Under the pieces are notes generated by a model. The model had not been told where the DNA came from. It searched no databases and was given only the letters and a program-made list of their open reading frames with translations. A stretch of 64,000 nucleotides of DNA from Limnobacter alexandrii (lineage in GTDB: Bacteria; Pseudomonadota; Gammaproteobacteria; Burkholderiales; Burkholderiaceae_B), in NCBI RefSeq assembly GCF_005871185.1, contig NZ_SWKN01000010.1, positions 223,763-287,762 of the forward strand. Reading direction: 5' to 3'. Position 1 is the stretch's first letter; each line of letters starts with the position of its first letter. This document shows positions 1 to 8,827 of this stretch, piece after piece. The translations under genes were made by a program, and so were the position numbers.

Positions 1-47
1 TTGAGAATGATCCCTCAACCGCAATGCAGTAAAGGGCGGTATCTTCC

Positions 48-950
48 ATGTCTTTGTTTGAAACCACCGAAGTTCTGGTTTTCTTCAACGTGCTGTTGCA
101 GCAGTTGGGTGCGCCTGTGCCTGCCGTGCCCACCATGATTCTATCGGCCAGCTTGTCGGGGCAGTGGTCGGGTATTTTCTTGCTGGCCGTTGTTGCAACG
201 TCGGCCTCCTTGATCGCCGATTGGGCCTGGTACATTGCCGGGCGTTATTACGGTTACCGGGTGTTGTCTTTGCTGTGTAAGCTGTCCATCAATCCTGAAT
301 CGTGTGTCAGTCAAACCGAGTCCCGCTTTCGCGTGTGGGGGCCGTGGTCACTGGTGGTCGCCAAGTTCATTCCCGGGTTCTCCACCGTGGCGCCTCCCAT
401 CGCTGGCGCGGTGAAAATGTCCATTCTCAAGTTCACGATTGCATCGGCTGCGGGCGCGTTCTTGTGGGCGATGGCGGCCTTGTTGGCGGGCTGGTTGTTT
501 CAGGACCAGGTCAACGCGATATTTGCAGCACTCCAGGACAATCTGTTCATTGTGGGTGTGGTAGTGGCACTGATTTGCAGTTTCTGGTTGATGTGGAAAC
601 TGGCTCGCCGCGATGCATTTCAATCTCGCCTGAAAATGCCCAAGGTGCCCGCCACCGAGGTGCTGACTTTGGTCAAAGCCGGGCAATCCAACCTCAGGCT
701 GATCGATCTTCGCCCCGCCATTGTTCAGGAAGCCGAGCCGTTGGCTGGCTGGTTGCCCGCCAATGCTGAAAGCGCATTGGCTGCGGCCCGTGCCTGGCCC
801 AAAACGGATTTGATCGTGACCATGTGTGCCTGCCCCGATGATGTCAGTGCCGCCCACGTGGCAGGCCTGCTGCGCAAGCAAGGCTACCGGCAGGCCAAGG
901 CCATGGCGGGTGGTTATGAGGCCTGGTTGGCCGGCAAACAATCGAATTAA
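48..950 (+). CDS. DedA-family membrane protein fused to a rhodanese domain
   Basis: The protein has 300 residues. Residues 1 to about 190 are hydrophobic and match the DedA/SNARE-associated family, with the family-type segment around FIPGFSTVAPPIAGAVKM (about residues 107-124) and several membrane helices. DedA proteins are inner-membrane lipid transporters or flippases that help keep envelope homeostasis. From about residue 205 a cytoplasmic rhodanese-like domain follows: LIDLRP, then an active-loop region MCACPDD, and the family ending GGYEAWLAG. The loop has cysteines, but its spacing is not the plain C-x4-R form, so sulfurtransferase activity is uncertain. It is longer than a plain DedA (about 200 residues) because of the fusion. 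It stands alone; the gap of about 135 bases before the phosphonate-type transporter suggests separate transcription. Confidence 0.85.
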   Translation: MSLFETTEVLVFFNVLLQQLGAPVPAVPTMILSASLSGQWSGIFLLAVVATSASLIADWAWYIAGRYYGYRVLSLLCKLSINPESCVSQTESRFRVWGPWSLVVAKFIPGFSTVAPPIAGAVKMSILKFTIASAAGAFLWAMAALLAGWLFQDQVNAIFAALQDNLFIVGVVVALICSFWLMWKLARRDAFQSRLKMPKVPATEVLTLVKAGQSNLRLIDLRPAIVQEAEPLAGWLPANAESALAAARAWPKTDLIVTMCACPDDVSAAHVAGLLRKQGYRQAKAMAGGYEAWLAGKQSN

Positions 951-1085
951 GCCTTATGCGCCAACTGGCGCTATCTTCGCAGCCGAATTCATTTCAAATT
1001 CCTGTAACCTTTGCGGATTGTTTAGCGTAATAAGCCTTGTAACTTTCGATTTATTCCAATATTCACCTCACCACGGAACCTGACC

Positions 1086-1952
1086 ATGCGTTTGTTGACC
1101 AAAGCCCTACTGGGCGCCTTCAGCTTTGCCCTTGTTTCCACACCGGTGATTGCCCAAGAGGTGATCCAGTTTGGTGTGGGTTTGTACCAGCCCGACAAAG
1201 ACAAGAACGACGCCACTTACACCCCCTTGGCTCAATACCTTGAAAAGAAGCTGGGCAAGCCGGTGAAATTGCGCACTGTGAGCAGTTGGGAGGGTTTGGC
1301 GAAATCATTGGCCAATGGTGAAACCGACATCGCGCTCATGGGCCCATGGGGTTATGTGTTGGCCAACAACGAGGCCAAAGCCCAAGCAGTGGCCACCATT
1401 GAATATGAAGGCAAGCCCGAATACTTTGGCATCATGATCACCAACCCAAAAAGCGGCATTAAAAGCATGGCCGATTTGAAAGGCAAAACTTTTGCGTTTG
1501 GCGACAAAGGTTCCACATCGGGTTATCTCATTCCCTTCCATTACTTCCAGAAGCAGGGTATCAATCCTGACACCTACTTTTCAAAAGTGATCAACACCAG
1601 CCATCAAGCCATTCAAACCCAGGTAACCCAGGGTGCGATTGATGCAGGCGCTGATTACAACCGCAACCGCGATGCCATGATCGCCGATGGTTTGATCAAG
1701 GCTGAAGATTCAAAAATTATCTGGACCTCCGACCCCTTGCCCAACGACGCATTTGCTGTCAGCAGCAAATTGTTCGAAGACAAGGCCTTTGTCGCCAAGT
1801 TGCAAGAGGCCCTTGTGGGTATTGGCGCCGAGCTGAAAAATCAGCCCAATTTGCTGCCTCCGCGCTACACCGGTTTCGCGAAAAAAGACAACAGCTACTA
1901 CAAGCCAATTCGTGATGCAGGCTTGGCCACTGGCCGCCTACAGCCCAAATAA
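1086..1952 (+). CDS. phnD: Phosphonate/phosphite-type ABC transporter substrate-binding protein (PhnD family)
   Basis: The 288-residue protein starts with a classical Sec signal peptide (cleavage near VIA-QE, residue 23) and is therefore periplasmic. The mature part matches the PhnD/SsuA/transferrin-like family, with a ligand-pocket segment around GETDIALMGPWGY (about residues 78-90) and a DLKGKTFAFGDKGSTSGYL segment. Family members bind phosphonates, phosphite or related oxyanions and hand them to a PhnE permease. The permease and ATPase genes follow directly, so this is the first gene of a D-E-C operon. The exact ligand cannot be read from sequence. I saw no convincing Pho box upstream. Confidence 0.88.
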   Translation: MRLLTKALLGAFSFALVSTPVIAQEVIQFGVGLYQPDKDKNDATYTPLAQYLEKKLGKPVKLRTVSSWEGLAKSLANGETDIALMGPWGYVLANNEAKAQAVATIEYEGKPEYFGIMITNPKSGIKSMADLKGKTFAFGDKGSTSGYLIPFHYFQKQGINPDTYFSKVINTSHQAIQTQVTQGAIDAGADYNRNRDAMIADGLIKAEDSKIIWTSDPLPNDAFAVSSKLFEDKAFVAKLQEALVGIGAELKNQPNLLPPRYTGFAKKDNSYYKPIRDAGLATGRLQPK

Positions 1953-1970
1953 GAGAAGCGTTTCAACACC

Positions 1971-2852
1971 ATGAATTGGATGCAGTTCAAGCTTCACTTG
2001 CGAGGCCGGCTCGGTTTTTTCGGGCTGGTCTTTTTGTATGCGCTCATCGTTTTTGCCTGCGTGTACAGCCTGGCCACGGCAGGTGATTTGACCATGGGCC
2101 GAAACCCGGTGGCCAATTTCATTAAAACTGCCACCGAGTTTGCACGCCCCAGTTTTGTTGATGTGTGGTTCGGCGACCCGGCCTACGAATACAAAAGCGA
2201 CGATGGCACTGTGCTGCGCACCGAGAACCGCCAGGAAGTGGAAAAGCAATGGTTGACTCAACTGGGTTTTGCCACCTGGACCACTTTTAAAATTGCAACT
2301 TTGGGTTCACTGCTTGGTGCCATTCTGGCTTTGCCCTTTGGCGTGCTCAGCGCAAAAAACATCAAGGCCCCCCGTTTGCTCACTGCTTTGTCGCGGCTGG
2401 TGCTGGACACGTCCCGATCCATTCACACTTTGGTATTCGGTTTGGTGTTGGTGGGCATTGTCGGCCTTGGCCCCACCGCGGGTATTTTGGCAATTGCCTT
2501 TCACAGCCTGGGTACTTACGGCAAATTGTTTGCCGAATCCATTGAAACACTGGATATGGCTTCCATTGAAGCGGTGAAGGGTGTGGGCGCAAGTCCCTCA
2601 CAAACCTTTTTCTGGTCGGTGTGGCCCAGTGTGTTGCCGCAGTGGGTGAGCAGCCATTTGTACCTGTGGGAATACAATATTCGCGATTCCACCATTCTCG
2701 GCATCATCGGTGCGGGTGGTTTGGGGCTGTTAATTTCTGAAGCGGTGTCCTTGTTTCAATGGGGCCGCTTGTCCAGCATTCTGATTGTGGTGGTGCTCAT
2801 GGTCACTGCATTTGATGCCATCAGCCGAAGAATTCGGACGGCCTTGCTATGA
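1971..2852 (+). CDS. phnE: Phosphonate-type ABC transporter permease (PhnE family)
   Basis: A 293-residue inner-membrane permease. A first hydrophobic helix lies at about residues 14-37, followed by a periplasmic stretch and then a block of helices with the ABC-permease EAA-like loop around SIEAVKGVGASPSQTFFWSV (about residues 199-218). This loop contacts the ATPase. The long polar loop between the first helix and the core is typical of PhnE. The gene begins 18 bases after the binding protein and its end overlaps the ATPase gene by four bases (ATGA), so the three are co-translated. The transported compound is inferred only from the family. Confidence 0.87.
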   Translation: MNWMQFKLHLRGRLGFFGLVFLYALIVFACVYSLATAGDLTMGRNPVANFIKTATEFARPSFVDVWFGDPAYEYKSDDGTVLRTENRQEVEKQWLTQLGFATWTTFKIATLGSLLGAILALPFGVLSAKNIKAPRLLTALSRLVLDTSRSIHTLVFGLVLVGIVGLGPTAGILAIAFHSLGTYGKLFAESIETLDMASIEAVKGVGASPSQTFFWSVWPSVLPQWVSSHLYLWEYNIRDSTILGIIGAGGLGLLISEAVSLFQWGRLSSILIVVVLMVTAFDAISRRIRTALL

Positions 2853-3586
2853 GCAGCAACATCATTGAAATTCAAAACCTGGAAATGGTGATTGCCGGGC
2901 GGCGTATTCTGAAAGTGGATTCACTTCAAATTGCGCGCGGCGAAAAGGTGGCTATTCTCGGGCGCAATGGCGCGGGTAAATCGACCTTGTTGCGTTGCCT
3001 GAATGGGTTCGTCAAGCCCACAGCTGGGCGCATTGTGGTGAACCAGCGCACGGTGTTTCCCCTGCGGCGTGAACGTGATTTGCGCCCGGTGCGTGCCGAA
3101 GTGGGGCAGGTGCTTCAAGGTTTGCATTTGGTTGCGCGTTTGAGTGCCATGGAAAATGTGCTGGTAGGTGGCTTGGCAAAAATGCCGTGGCTTCGCAGTT
3201 GGGCACGTATTTTCAACACCGAGGAAACACAGCGCGCGCAAGCGGCATTGAAGGCTGTGGGTATGGCACATTTGGCTGACAAGCGGGCCGACAAACTTTC
3301 CGGTGGCGAGCGCCAAAAGGTGGCCATTGCCCGCATGCTGATGCAGCAGCCACAATTGGTATTGGCCGATGAACCCACAGCGGCACTGGACCCCACAGCC
3401 GCCGATGAAGTGTGCGAACTATTGGTGAAAGCGAGTGAGAATGCCACTTTGATTACTGTGGTACACAATGTGAGCTTGGTGCCTTTGCTTAGCCAGCGGG
3501 TAATCGGTTTGAAAGCTGGCGAAGTGGTTCTCGATTGCGCCAGCCATGAATTGACACAAGAACAATTGACCAGTTTGTACGAGTAA
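2849..3586 (+). CDS. phnC: Phosphonate-type ABC transporter ATP-binding protein (PhnC family)
   Basis: A 245-residue ABC ATPase. Walker A is GRNGAGKST (about residues 38-46), the signature is LSGGERQKVAIAR (about 151-163), Walker B is LVLADEPTA (about 170-178), and the switch histidine lies in VVHNVS. It powers import together with the preceding permease and binding protein. The order binding protein-permease-ATPase differs from the E. coli phnCDE order, but all parts are present. The start overlaps the permease stop by ATGA. A metallophosphoesterase-like gene begins only three bases after the stop and is presumably in the same transcript. Confidence 0.88.
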   Translation: MSSNIIEIQNLEMVIAGRRILKVDSLQIARGEKVAILGRNGAGKSTLLRCLNGFVKPTAGRIVVNQRTVFPLRRERDLRPVRAEVGQVLQGLHLVARLSAMENVLVGGLAKMPWLRSWARIFNTEETQRAQAALKAVGMAHLADKRADKLSGGERQKVAIARMLMQQPQLVLADEPTAALDPTAADEVCELLVKASENATLITVVHNVSLVPLLSQRVIGLKAGEVVLDCASHELTQEQLTSLYE

Positions 3587-3589
3587 ACG

Positions 3590-4501
3590 ATGAACGACAG
3601 TGCCGGGCGCAGTTGCCCCATTCGATACCAATACGGTGCCGCAAAAATTGCGCAAGCCTCCCCGGTGCCTTGTGATGTGCTGTATGTGGTGGGTGGTTTG
3701 TACGGCAATTCATTTGCGCTTGATGCAATTGAAGCAATGGCTGCCCAAGAGCACGGTCAGGTTCGCATTTGTTTCAACGGCGACTTCAACTGGTTCAACA
3801 AATCGCCTGAAGACTTTGTTCACATCAACCAACGCGTGTTGAACCACGATTGCATTTTGGGCAATGTTGAGGCCGAGCTTGGCGAACCGCTGGATGTGGC
3901 TGATTGCGGTTGTGCTTACCCCGAGAATGTGGATCAAGGTGTTGTGGACCGATCCAATTTTATTCACACCGAATTAAAACGAATCGCACAACAACAGCCT
4001 GAACTACTGAGCTCGCTGTTGCAAAAACCTTTCTTTGCCCGCTATGCCGTGAGCGGTTTGAAGGTGGCTGTGGTGCATGGTGATGGTGATTCCTTGGCGG
4101 GTTGGCGTTTTGACCCGGTGCATTTGAAACGCGCAGAAGAGTCGGGCTGGCGTGCAGCCTTGTTTGAAAAAGCACAGGTGAATGTATTCGCCAGCAGCCA
4201 CACTTGCAGCGCCGCTTTTCATCATGAGCCATTGCCAGGCGGCCAAACAGGTTTGATCAGCAACAACGGTGCAGCAGGCATGCCCAGTGCAGGCCTGGAT
4301 GGCCTGTTGACCCGCATTTGCGCCACACCTTTTTCAAACAAGGCGTTTGTAGATCAATCAACCCAGATACACGGTGTTTGGGTAGAGCAAGTGCGGGTTC
4401 AATTTGATCAAGCCGCTTGGCAGCAGCACTTTCTAAGCCAATGGCCAGAAGGCACTGCTGCGCACACTTCCTATTTCAAACGAATCAGCGAGGGTGTTTA
4501 G
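3590..4501 (+). CDS. Metallophosphoesterase-like protein linked to phosphonate-type transporter
   Basis: A 303-residue soluble protein. Features that resemble a calcineurin-like phosphoesterase core are GGLYGNSFALDAIE near residue 35, FNGDFNWF near 60, LGNVEAEL near 89, VVHGDGDSLAGW near 161 and SSHTC near 203, that is, the spaced D/GD/GN/H/(G/S)HT blocks of the fold with non-standard neighbours. No signal peptide is visible, so it is probably cytoplasmic. It follows phnC by three bases, which suggests that it processes a compound brought in by the transporter, for example a phosphate ester or phosphonate derivative. The fold assignment is moderately sure; the substrate is unknown. Confidence 0.6.
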   Translation: MNDSAGRSCPIRYQYGAAKIAQASPVPCDVLYVVGGLYGNSFALDAIEAMAAQEHGQVRICFNGDFNWFNKSPEDFVHINQRVLNHDCILGNVEAELGEPLDVADCGCAYPENVDQGVVDRSNFIHTELKRIAQQQPELLSSLLQKPFFARYAVSGLKVAVVHGDGDSLAGWRFDPVHLKRAEESGWRAALFEKAQVNVFASSHTCSAAFHHEPLPGGQTGLISNNGAAGMPSAGLDGLLTRICATPFSNKAFVDQSTQIHGVWVEQVRVQFDQAAWQQHFLSQWPEGTAAHTSYFKRISEGV

Positions 4502-4508
4502 TCCGACA

Positions 4509-6101
4509 CTAAGCACAGGCTACCGAGCCATCTGAGCGTGGATCCGCAGCGCCTTCCATCATGCCATTGGGGTGGCGCACCACTGCACCCGCATGGCCCA
4601 TGGTGTCGCTGAAGGCTTCCGGCAACACTTCCAGCACGTGGCCTGCGTCGCGTAGTTGCATGACCAGCTTTTCATCAAACCGGCTTTCTAGTTTAAGGGT
4701 GGTGCTTTGCTCTCCCCATGTGCGGCCCAGCAACCAGCGCGGTGCTGTCACCGCAGTTTGCAATGGTTGATTAAACATGGCGTAACGGCTAAACACTGCG
4801 GCCTGGGTTTGTGGCTGGCCTTCGCCACCCATGGTGCCGTACACCATGCTACGGCCGTCTTTAAAACGTGCCATGGCCGGGTTTAGCGTGTGGAAAGGTT
4901 TGCGGCCGGGCTCAAGCCTGTGAAGCGCATCTTCTTTCAATGAAAAACTGATGCCCCGGTTTTGCCACATCACGCCGGTGGATGGGCACACCACGCCCGA
5001 ACCAAATTCCCAGAACACGCTTTGAATGAAACTTGCGGTGCGGCCTTCGCTGTCGATACAACCCATCCAGATGGTGTCGCCTTGCCAGGGGTCTTGCGGC
5101 CAGGACAGCGCCTGTTTCATGTCAATTTTCTTCGCACGTTCTGCCAAGGCTTCATGAGTCAGAAAATCGCTGGGGTTCACGGTCATGTAGGCCGGGTCGG
5201 TGCAATAACGATCGCGCACCAGAAAGGCTTGCTTGGTGCTTTCCACCATGCCGTGCAAGTAATCAAAACCTTCAGCTTGCTGCACACCCAGCGTGTCGAA
5301 CATGCCCAAAATCATCAACGAGGCCATGCCCTGCGTGGGCGGCGTCATGTTGTAAATCGTGCTGTTATTCAGCTCGGTTTGCAGGGGCGTAACAAACTGC
5401 GCATGATGATTGTTCAAATCAGCAAGGCTGATGGGGCTGCCCACGCGTGCCAAATCGTCGGCCATGGCTTGCGCAAGTTCACCCCGGTAAAAATCATCCA
5501 GACCAACCTGGCCCATGCGCGCCAGTGTGTCGCCCAATGTTTTTTGTTTCAACACACTGCCCTCGGCTGGCACTTGGCCGTTGCTCAGCAAATGTTCAGC
5601 GAATCCAGGTACTGTTGAAAGCTCATCGAACTTCACGCGGGTTAAACGTTCCTGGCTGCTGCTCACAGCCACCCCTTCACGGGCGTGAACAACCGCATCA
5701 TTGAGCAAGCGGTTTAAGGGCAGTTTGCCGCCCCATTGCTCGGCCACTTCCTGCGCCTTGATCCAGCCACCCACGGTACCGGCAGCAGTGAGCGCAGCCA
5801 GTGGACCTCGGTTTGGAATGGCATCAAACCCTTGTTCGGTGTAGAAGGCACGCGTGGCTTTTGCTGCGGCTTTGCCACAGGCATCAATGCCAATGGGTGC
5901 TTTGCCCGGTTCGCTCAGCAACCAGAAGCCATCGCCTCCAATTGAATTCATGTGTGGGTACACCACAGCAATTGCCGCTGCCGCTGCAATCATGGCTTCG
6001 GCGGCATTGCCACCTTCTTTCAATACATCGCGGCCAGCCTGTGCGGCCAAATGGTGGGGGGCTACAAATACACCACCGAGAGCGCGTTTGGTGTGGATCA
6101 T
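4509..6101 (-). CDS. ggt: Gamma-glutamyltransferase family protein
   Basis: A 530-residue Ntn-hydrolase of the gamma-glutamyltranspeptidase family. Family blocks are GGDGFWLL near residue 60, the likely autoprocessing site and nucleophile Thr in QGDTIWM (about residue 345), SGVVCPSTGVMWQNR, and GTMGGEGQPQTQAA near the C-terminus. Members cleave gamma-glutamyl compounds such as glutathione, or act as glutaryl/cephalosporin acylases. I chose the ATG at 6101 because AAGGAG lies just upstream and an earlier start would run into the preceding gene. No clear signal peptide is visible, unlike periplasmic E. coli Ggt, so a cytoplasmic role is possible. It is the last gene of a minus-strand operon with a TRAP transporter and a TauE-type exporter. 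Confidence 0.82.
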   Translation of the reverse strand: MIHTKRALGGVFVAPHHLAAQAGRDVLKEGGNAAEAMIAAAAAIAVVYPHMNSIGGDGFWLLSEPGKAPIGIDACGKAAAKATRAFYTEQGFDAIPNRGPLAALTAAGTVGGWIKAQEVAEQWGGKLPLNRLLNDAVVHAREGVAVSSSQERLTRVKFDELSTVPGFAEHLLSNGQVPAEGSVLKQKTLGDTLARMGQVGLDDFYRGELAQAMADDLARVGSPISLADLNNHHAQFVTPLQTELNNSTIYNMTPPTQGMASLMILGMFDTLGVQQAEGFDYLHGMVESTKQAFLVRDRYCTDPAYMTVNPSDFLTHEALAERAKKIDMKQALSWPQDPWQGDTIWMGCIDSEGRTASFIQSVFWEFGSGVVCPSTGVMWQNRGISFSLKEDALHRLEPGRKPFHTLNPAMARFKDGRSMVYGTMGGEGQPQTQAAVFSRYAMFNQPLQTAVTAPRWLLGRTWGEQSTTLKLESRFDEKLVMQLRDAGHVLEVLPEAFSDTMGHAGAVVRHPNGMMEGAADPRSDGSVACA

Positions 6102-6121
6102 TTTTTTAACTCCTTTGTTGT

Positions 6122-6958
6122 TCAGACCAACACGCCGTGAAACATACGCACGGCGGTGATGAACAGAAAAAATGCAAATGCCAGTTTCAGGCGGGCAGCA
6201 GTGGTGGCATTGGCCATGCGTGCACCCACCGGGGCCATCCACATGGTCATGGGTACAATCAGTGCAAAGCCAATCAAATTGATATAACCAATGGTCAATG
6301 GTGGCGTATTTTCAACGTTCCAGCCATTGAGTAAAAACCCGATTGCGCCGGGAATGCTGATGACCATACCAATGGCCGCAGCCGTACCCACAGCCCTGTG
6401 CATGGGTACATTGAATGCATTCAGAATGGGCACGCTCAGGGTGCCGCCACCAATGCCCATCAGGGTTGAAAAACCACCGATGAATGTACCCATGATTTGC
6501 TTCACAGGGCTGCCCGGCAAATTTTCCGCAACTGGTTTTGCCTTGCTGCGAAATGCCATGTTGGCTGCCACCAAAAGTGCAATGCTTGCAAACACAATTG
6601 ACAACACATCGCCTGACACATAACCACTTGCAAAACTGCCAATGATCACGCCGATGAACAATGGCAGTACCAGGCTTTTGAACAGCGGTTCATCCAGATT
6701 GCCCTTGGCTTTGTGACTTTTTGCCGAGATGAACGAGGTGGGAATGATGGTCGCCAGCGAAGTACCCACGGCCACATGCATTTTCACGCTTTCATCCACA
6801 CCCAGCAGTGTGAACAGGTGGTACAACACCGGCACAATCACGATACCGCCACCCACGCCCAACAGGCCTGCCAGCAGGCCCGCAATGGTTCCCGTGATGG
6901 CGAGCGCCACCACCAGCCCTGCCAGCCAAGGCAGGGAGTATCCACTCAATAATTCCAT
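6122..6958 (-). CDS. Sulfite exporter TauE/SafE family membrane protein
   Basis: A 278-residue polytopic membrane protein (about eight helices). The duplicated family motif is clear: GLLGVGGGIVIVPVL near residue 32 and LMGIGGGTLSVPIL near 165. Family members export sulfite, sulfoacetate or other organosulfur anions. The start has AAGGAA seven bases upstream. It lies 27 bases after the TRAP large permease and 20 bases before gamma-glutamyltransferase, so all five genes are probably one operon. This points to uptake and breakdown of a sulfur-containing or carboxylated compound, which is inference from context only. Confidence 0.85.
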   Translation of the reverse strand: MELLSGYSLPWLAGLVVALAITGTIAGLLAGLLGVGGGIVIVPVLYHLFTLLGVDESVKMHVAVGTSLATIIPTSFISAKSHKAKGNLDEPLFKSLVLPLFIGVIIGSFASGYVSGDVLSIVFASIALLVAANMAFRSKAKPVAENLPGSPVKQIMGTFIGGFSTLMGIGGGTLSVPILNAFNVPMHRAVGTAAAIGMVISIPGAIGFLLNGWNVENTPPLTIGYINLIGFALIVPMTMWMAPVGARMANATTAARLKLAFAFFLFITAVRMFHGVLV

Positions 6959-6985
6959 GAAAATTCCTTGCTATGTTTGTTTTGC

Positions 6986-8308
6986 CTACCAGCCAATCGC
7001 CTTGGGTAGCCAGGTTGCGACCGATGGGAAGATGAATATAACCGCCACGGCCAAGGCCTGTAGTAACACAAAAGGTAAAACACCTATGTAAATATCGCGC
7101 GTAGTAATGCCTGGCGGTGTGACCCCCTTGAGAAAAAACAGCGCCCAACCAAACGGTGGTGTCAGGAACGACATCTGCAAGTTCATGGCGATCAAAATTG
7201 CAAGCCAAACCATATCGGTGCCGTAACCAATGAACACTGGCAAAAACATGGGCAGGGCGATGTAGGAAATTTCAATCCACTCCAGGAAGAATCCGAGCAC
7301 AAAGAGCAAGCCCATCAGGAACAGCAGGGCACCCATTTCGCCACCAGGGATGATGTCGAACAGGCTGTGCACCATGTCTTCGCCACCCAGGCCACGAAAT
7401 GCCAGGGCGAAGGGCTGTGCGCACAGCAAGATGAAGTACACCATCGCGGAAATGGTCAAGGTGCCGTGCATGGTGTCCTTGAGCAGTTGCCAGTTCATGC
7501 GGCCAAAACCCATGGCTATCAGCAGTGCGCCCAGTGCACCCATGGAAGCTGCTTCTGTGGGGGCTGCAACGCCACCGACGATAGAACCCAATACCGCAAA
7601 CACCAACAGCACTGGCGGCAATACATCCCGAATCAGTTTTTTGCGCAGTTCGGCCTTGTTGATTTTCTGACGTTCTTCAAGCGGAACTGCGGGCACCAGT
7701 TTGGGCATGAACATGCCCAGCAAAATAAGGTAGGCGCAATAAATACCCGCCAACACCAAACCGGGAATGAGTGCTGCAGCGAACAGTGTGCCAACCGATT
7801 CACCCATGATGTCTGACAACAAAATGAGCACCAGGCTGGGGGGAATGATTTGTCCCAGGGTGCCCGATGCGCAAATGGTTCCGCAGGCCACGCTGGGCGC
7901 ATAACCCCGTTTCATCAAGGTAGGCAGTGTGAGCAGGCCCACTGTCACCACGGTTGCACCCACAATGCCTGTGGAAGCACCCATAAGCACGCCCACAAGC
8001 ACAATGGCCAAGCCCATACCGCCTTTCAGACCGCCCATGGCGGTGCCGATGGTGTCAAGCATGTCTTCCGCCACGCGGCTTTTTTCCAGCATCACGCCCA
8101 TGAACACAAATAGCGGAATGGCAAGCAGGGTGTAGTTGCTGACCACACCGTACAGGCGCGCAGGCATGAGATTGAACAGCATGGGGCCAAAGCCGATATA
8201 ACCAGCCACAAAGCCGGAAACTGCCAAAGCGATGGCCACTGGAATGCCGATGATCATCAGGCCCAGGAAGCCGGCAATCATCCCAAGCACAATCCATTCG
8301 TTTTCCAT
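6986..8308 (-). CDS. dctM: TRAP transporter large permease subunit (DctM)
   Basis: A 440-residue very hydrophobic protein with the DctM family pattern: about twelve helices, LLAIPLFVFMGVMLEKS near residue 80, GIVGATVVTVGLLTLP near 115, a GTICASGTLGQIIPPS block near 143 and SFLTPPFGWALFFLKG near 385. It forms the ion-driven channel of a TRAP transporter. Its start codon overlaps the small-subunit stop in TGATG. It works with the small permease and the Tat-exported binding protein encoded upstream in the same operon. Confidence 0.93.
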   Translation of the reverse strand: MENEWIVLGMIAGFLGLMIIGIPVAIALAVSGFVAGYIGFGPMLFNLMPARLYGVVSNYTLLAIPLFVFMGVMLEKSRVAEDMLDTIGTAMGGLKGGMGLAIVLVGVLMGASTGIVGATVVTVGLLTLPTLMKRGYAPSVACGTICASGTLGQIIPPSLVLILLSDIMGESVGTLFAAALIPGLVLAGIYCAYLILLGMFMPKLVPAVPLEERQKINKAELRKKLIRDVLPPVLLVFAVLGSIVGGVAAPTEAASMGALGALLIAMGFGRMNWQLLKDTMHGTLTISAMVYFILLCAQPFALAFRGLGGEDMVHSLFDIIPGGEMGALLFLMGLLFVLGFFLEWIEISYIALPMFLPVFIGYGTDMVWLAILIAMNLQMSFLTPPFGWALFFLKGVTPPGITTRDIYIGVLPFVLLQALAVAVIFIFPSVATWLPKAIGW

Positions 8309-8811
8309 CAGGCCACCTTCGCTTCTTTGATTTGCACAACAGCCTGCAAAAGATTGGCGATGCCTTGAATCATCAACAGGCCAAAGCCCAAAGGCAGAAA
8401 CAGCTTCAGCAGGTATCGATAGGGCAGGCCACCGGGGTCGGGCGAGCCTTCCAGCATCTCGTACGACTGCATGACATAGGGCACAGACAAATACACGATC
8501 ACCAACGCCACTGCGAATGTGAGCACCGCACTGGCCAAATCAATCCAGCCTTTGCCCAGCGGGCCAAACCGTTCATACACAAAATCGACTCGCACGTCGG
8601 CTTTGTGTTTCATGGCGTAGGCCAGGCCAAACAGGGCGATGGGAGAAATCAAATGCCATTCAAGTTCCTGAAGGGCCACAGGACCAATTGAGAACAGATA
8701 ACGAAGAATGACGTTGGCGGCGACGAGTACAACGAGGGCAAGCACGCACAGGCGTGCAAGCCCCCCAATCAACTCGACAAACGCTTCGAGTTTGGGGATG
8801 GCTTGCTTCAT
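8308..8811 (-). CDS. dctQ: TRAP transporter small permease subunit (DctQ)
   Basis: A 167-residue protein with four predicted membrane helices (around residues 18-40, 52-68, 90-112 and 135-156) and the DctQ-type segment around ALQELEWHLISPIALFGLAY. It pairs with the large permease that follows and overlaps it by one base. The binding-protein gene ends upstream with a gap of 16 bases. Small subunits stabilise the TRAP complex. Nothing unusual was seen. Confidence 0.9.
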   Translation of the reverse strand: MKQAIPKLEAFVELIGGLARLCVLALVVLVAANVILRYLFSIGPVALQELEWHLISPIALFGLAYAMKHKADVRVDFVYERFGPLGKGWIDLASAVLTFAVALVIVYLSVPYVMQSYEMLEGSPDPGGLPYRYLLKLFLPLGFGLLMIQGIANLLQAVVQIKEAKVA

Positions 8812-8827
8812 GACAACAACCGCTTCT

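Noticed and set aside
1000..1085. Pho box upstream of the PhnD-type gene
   Set aside because: Two CTGTAAC-like words occur, but not in the eleven-base phased direct-repeat form needed for PhoB.
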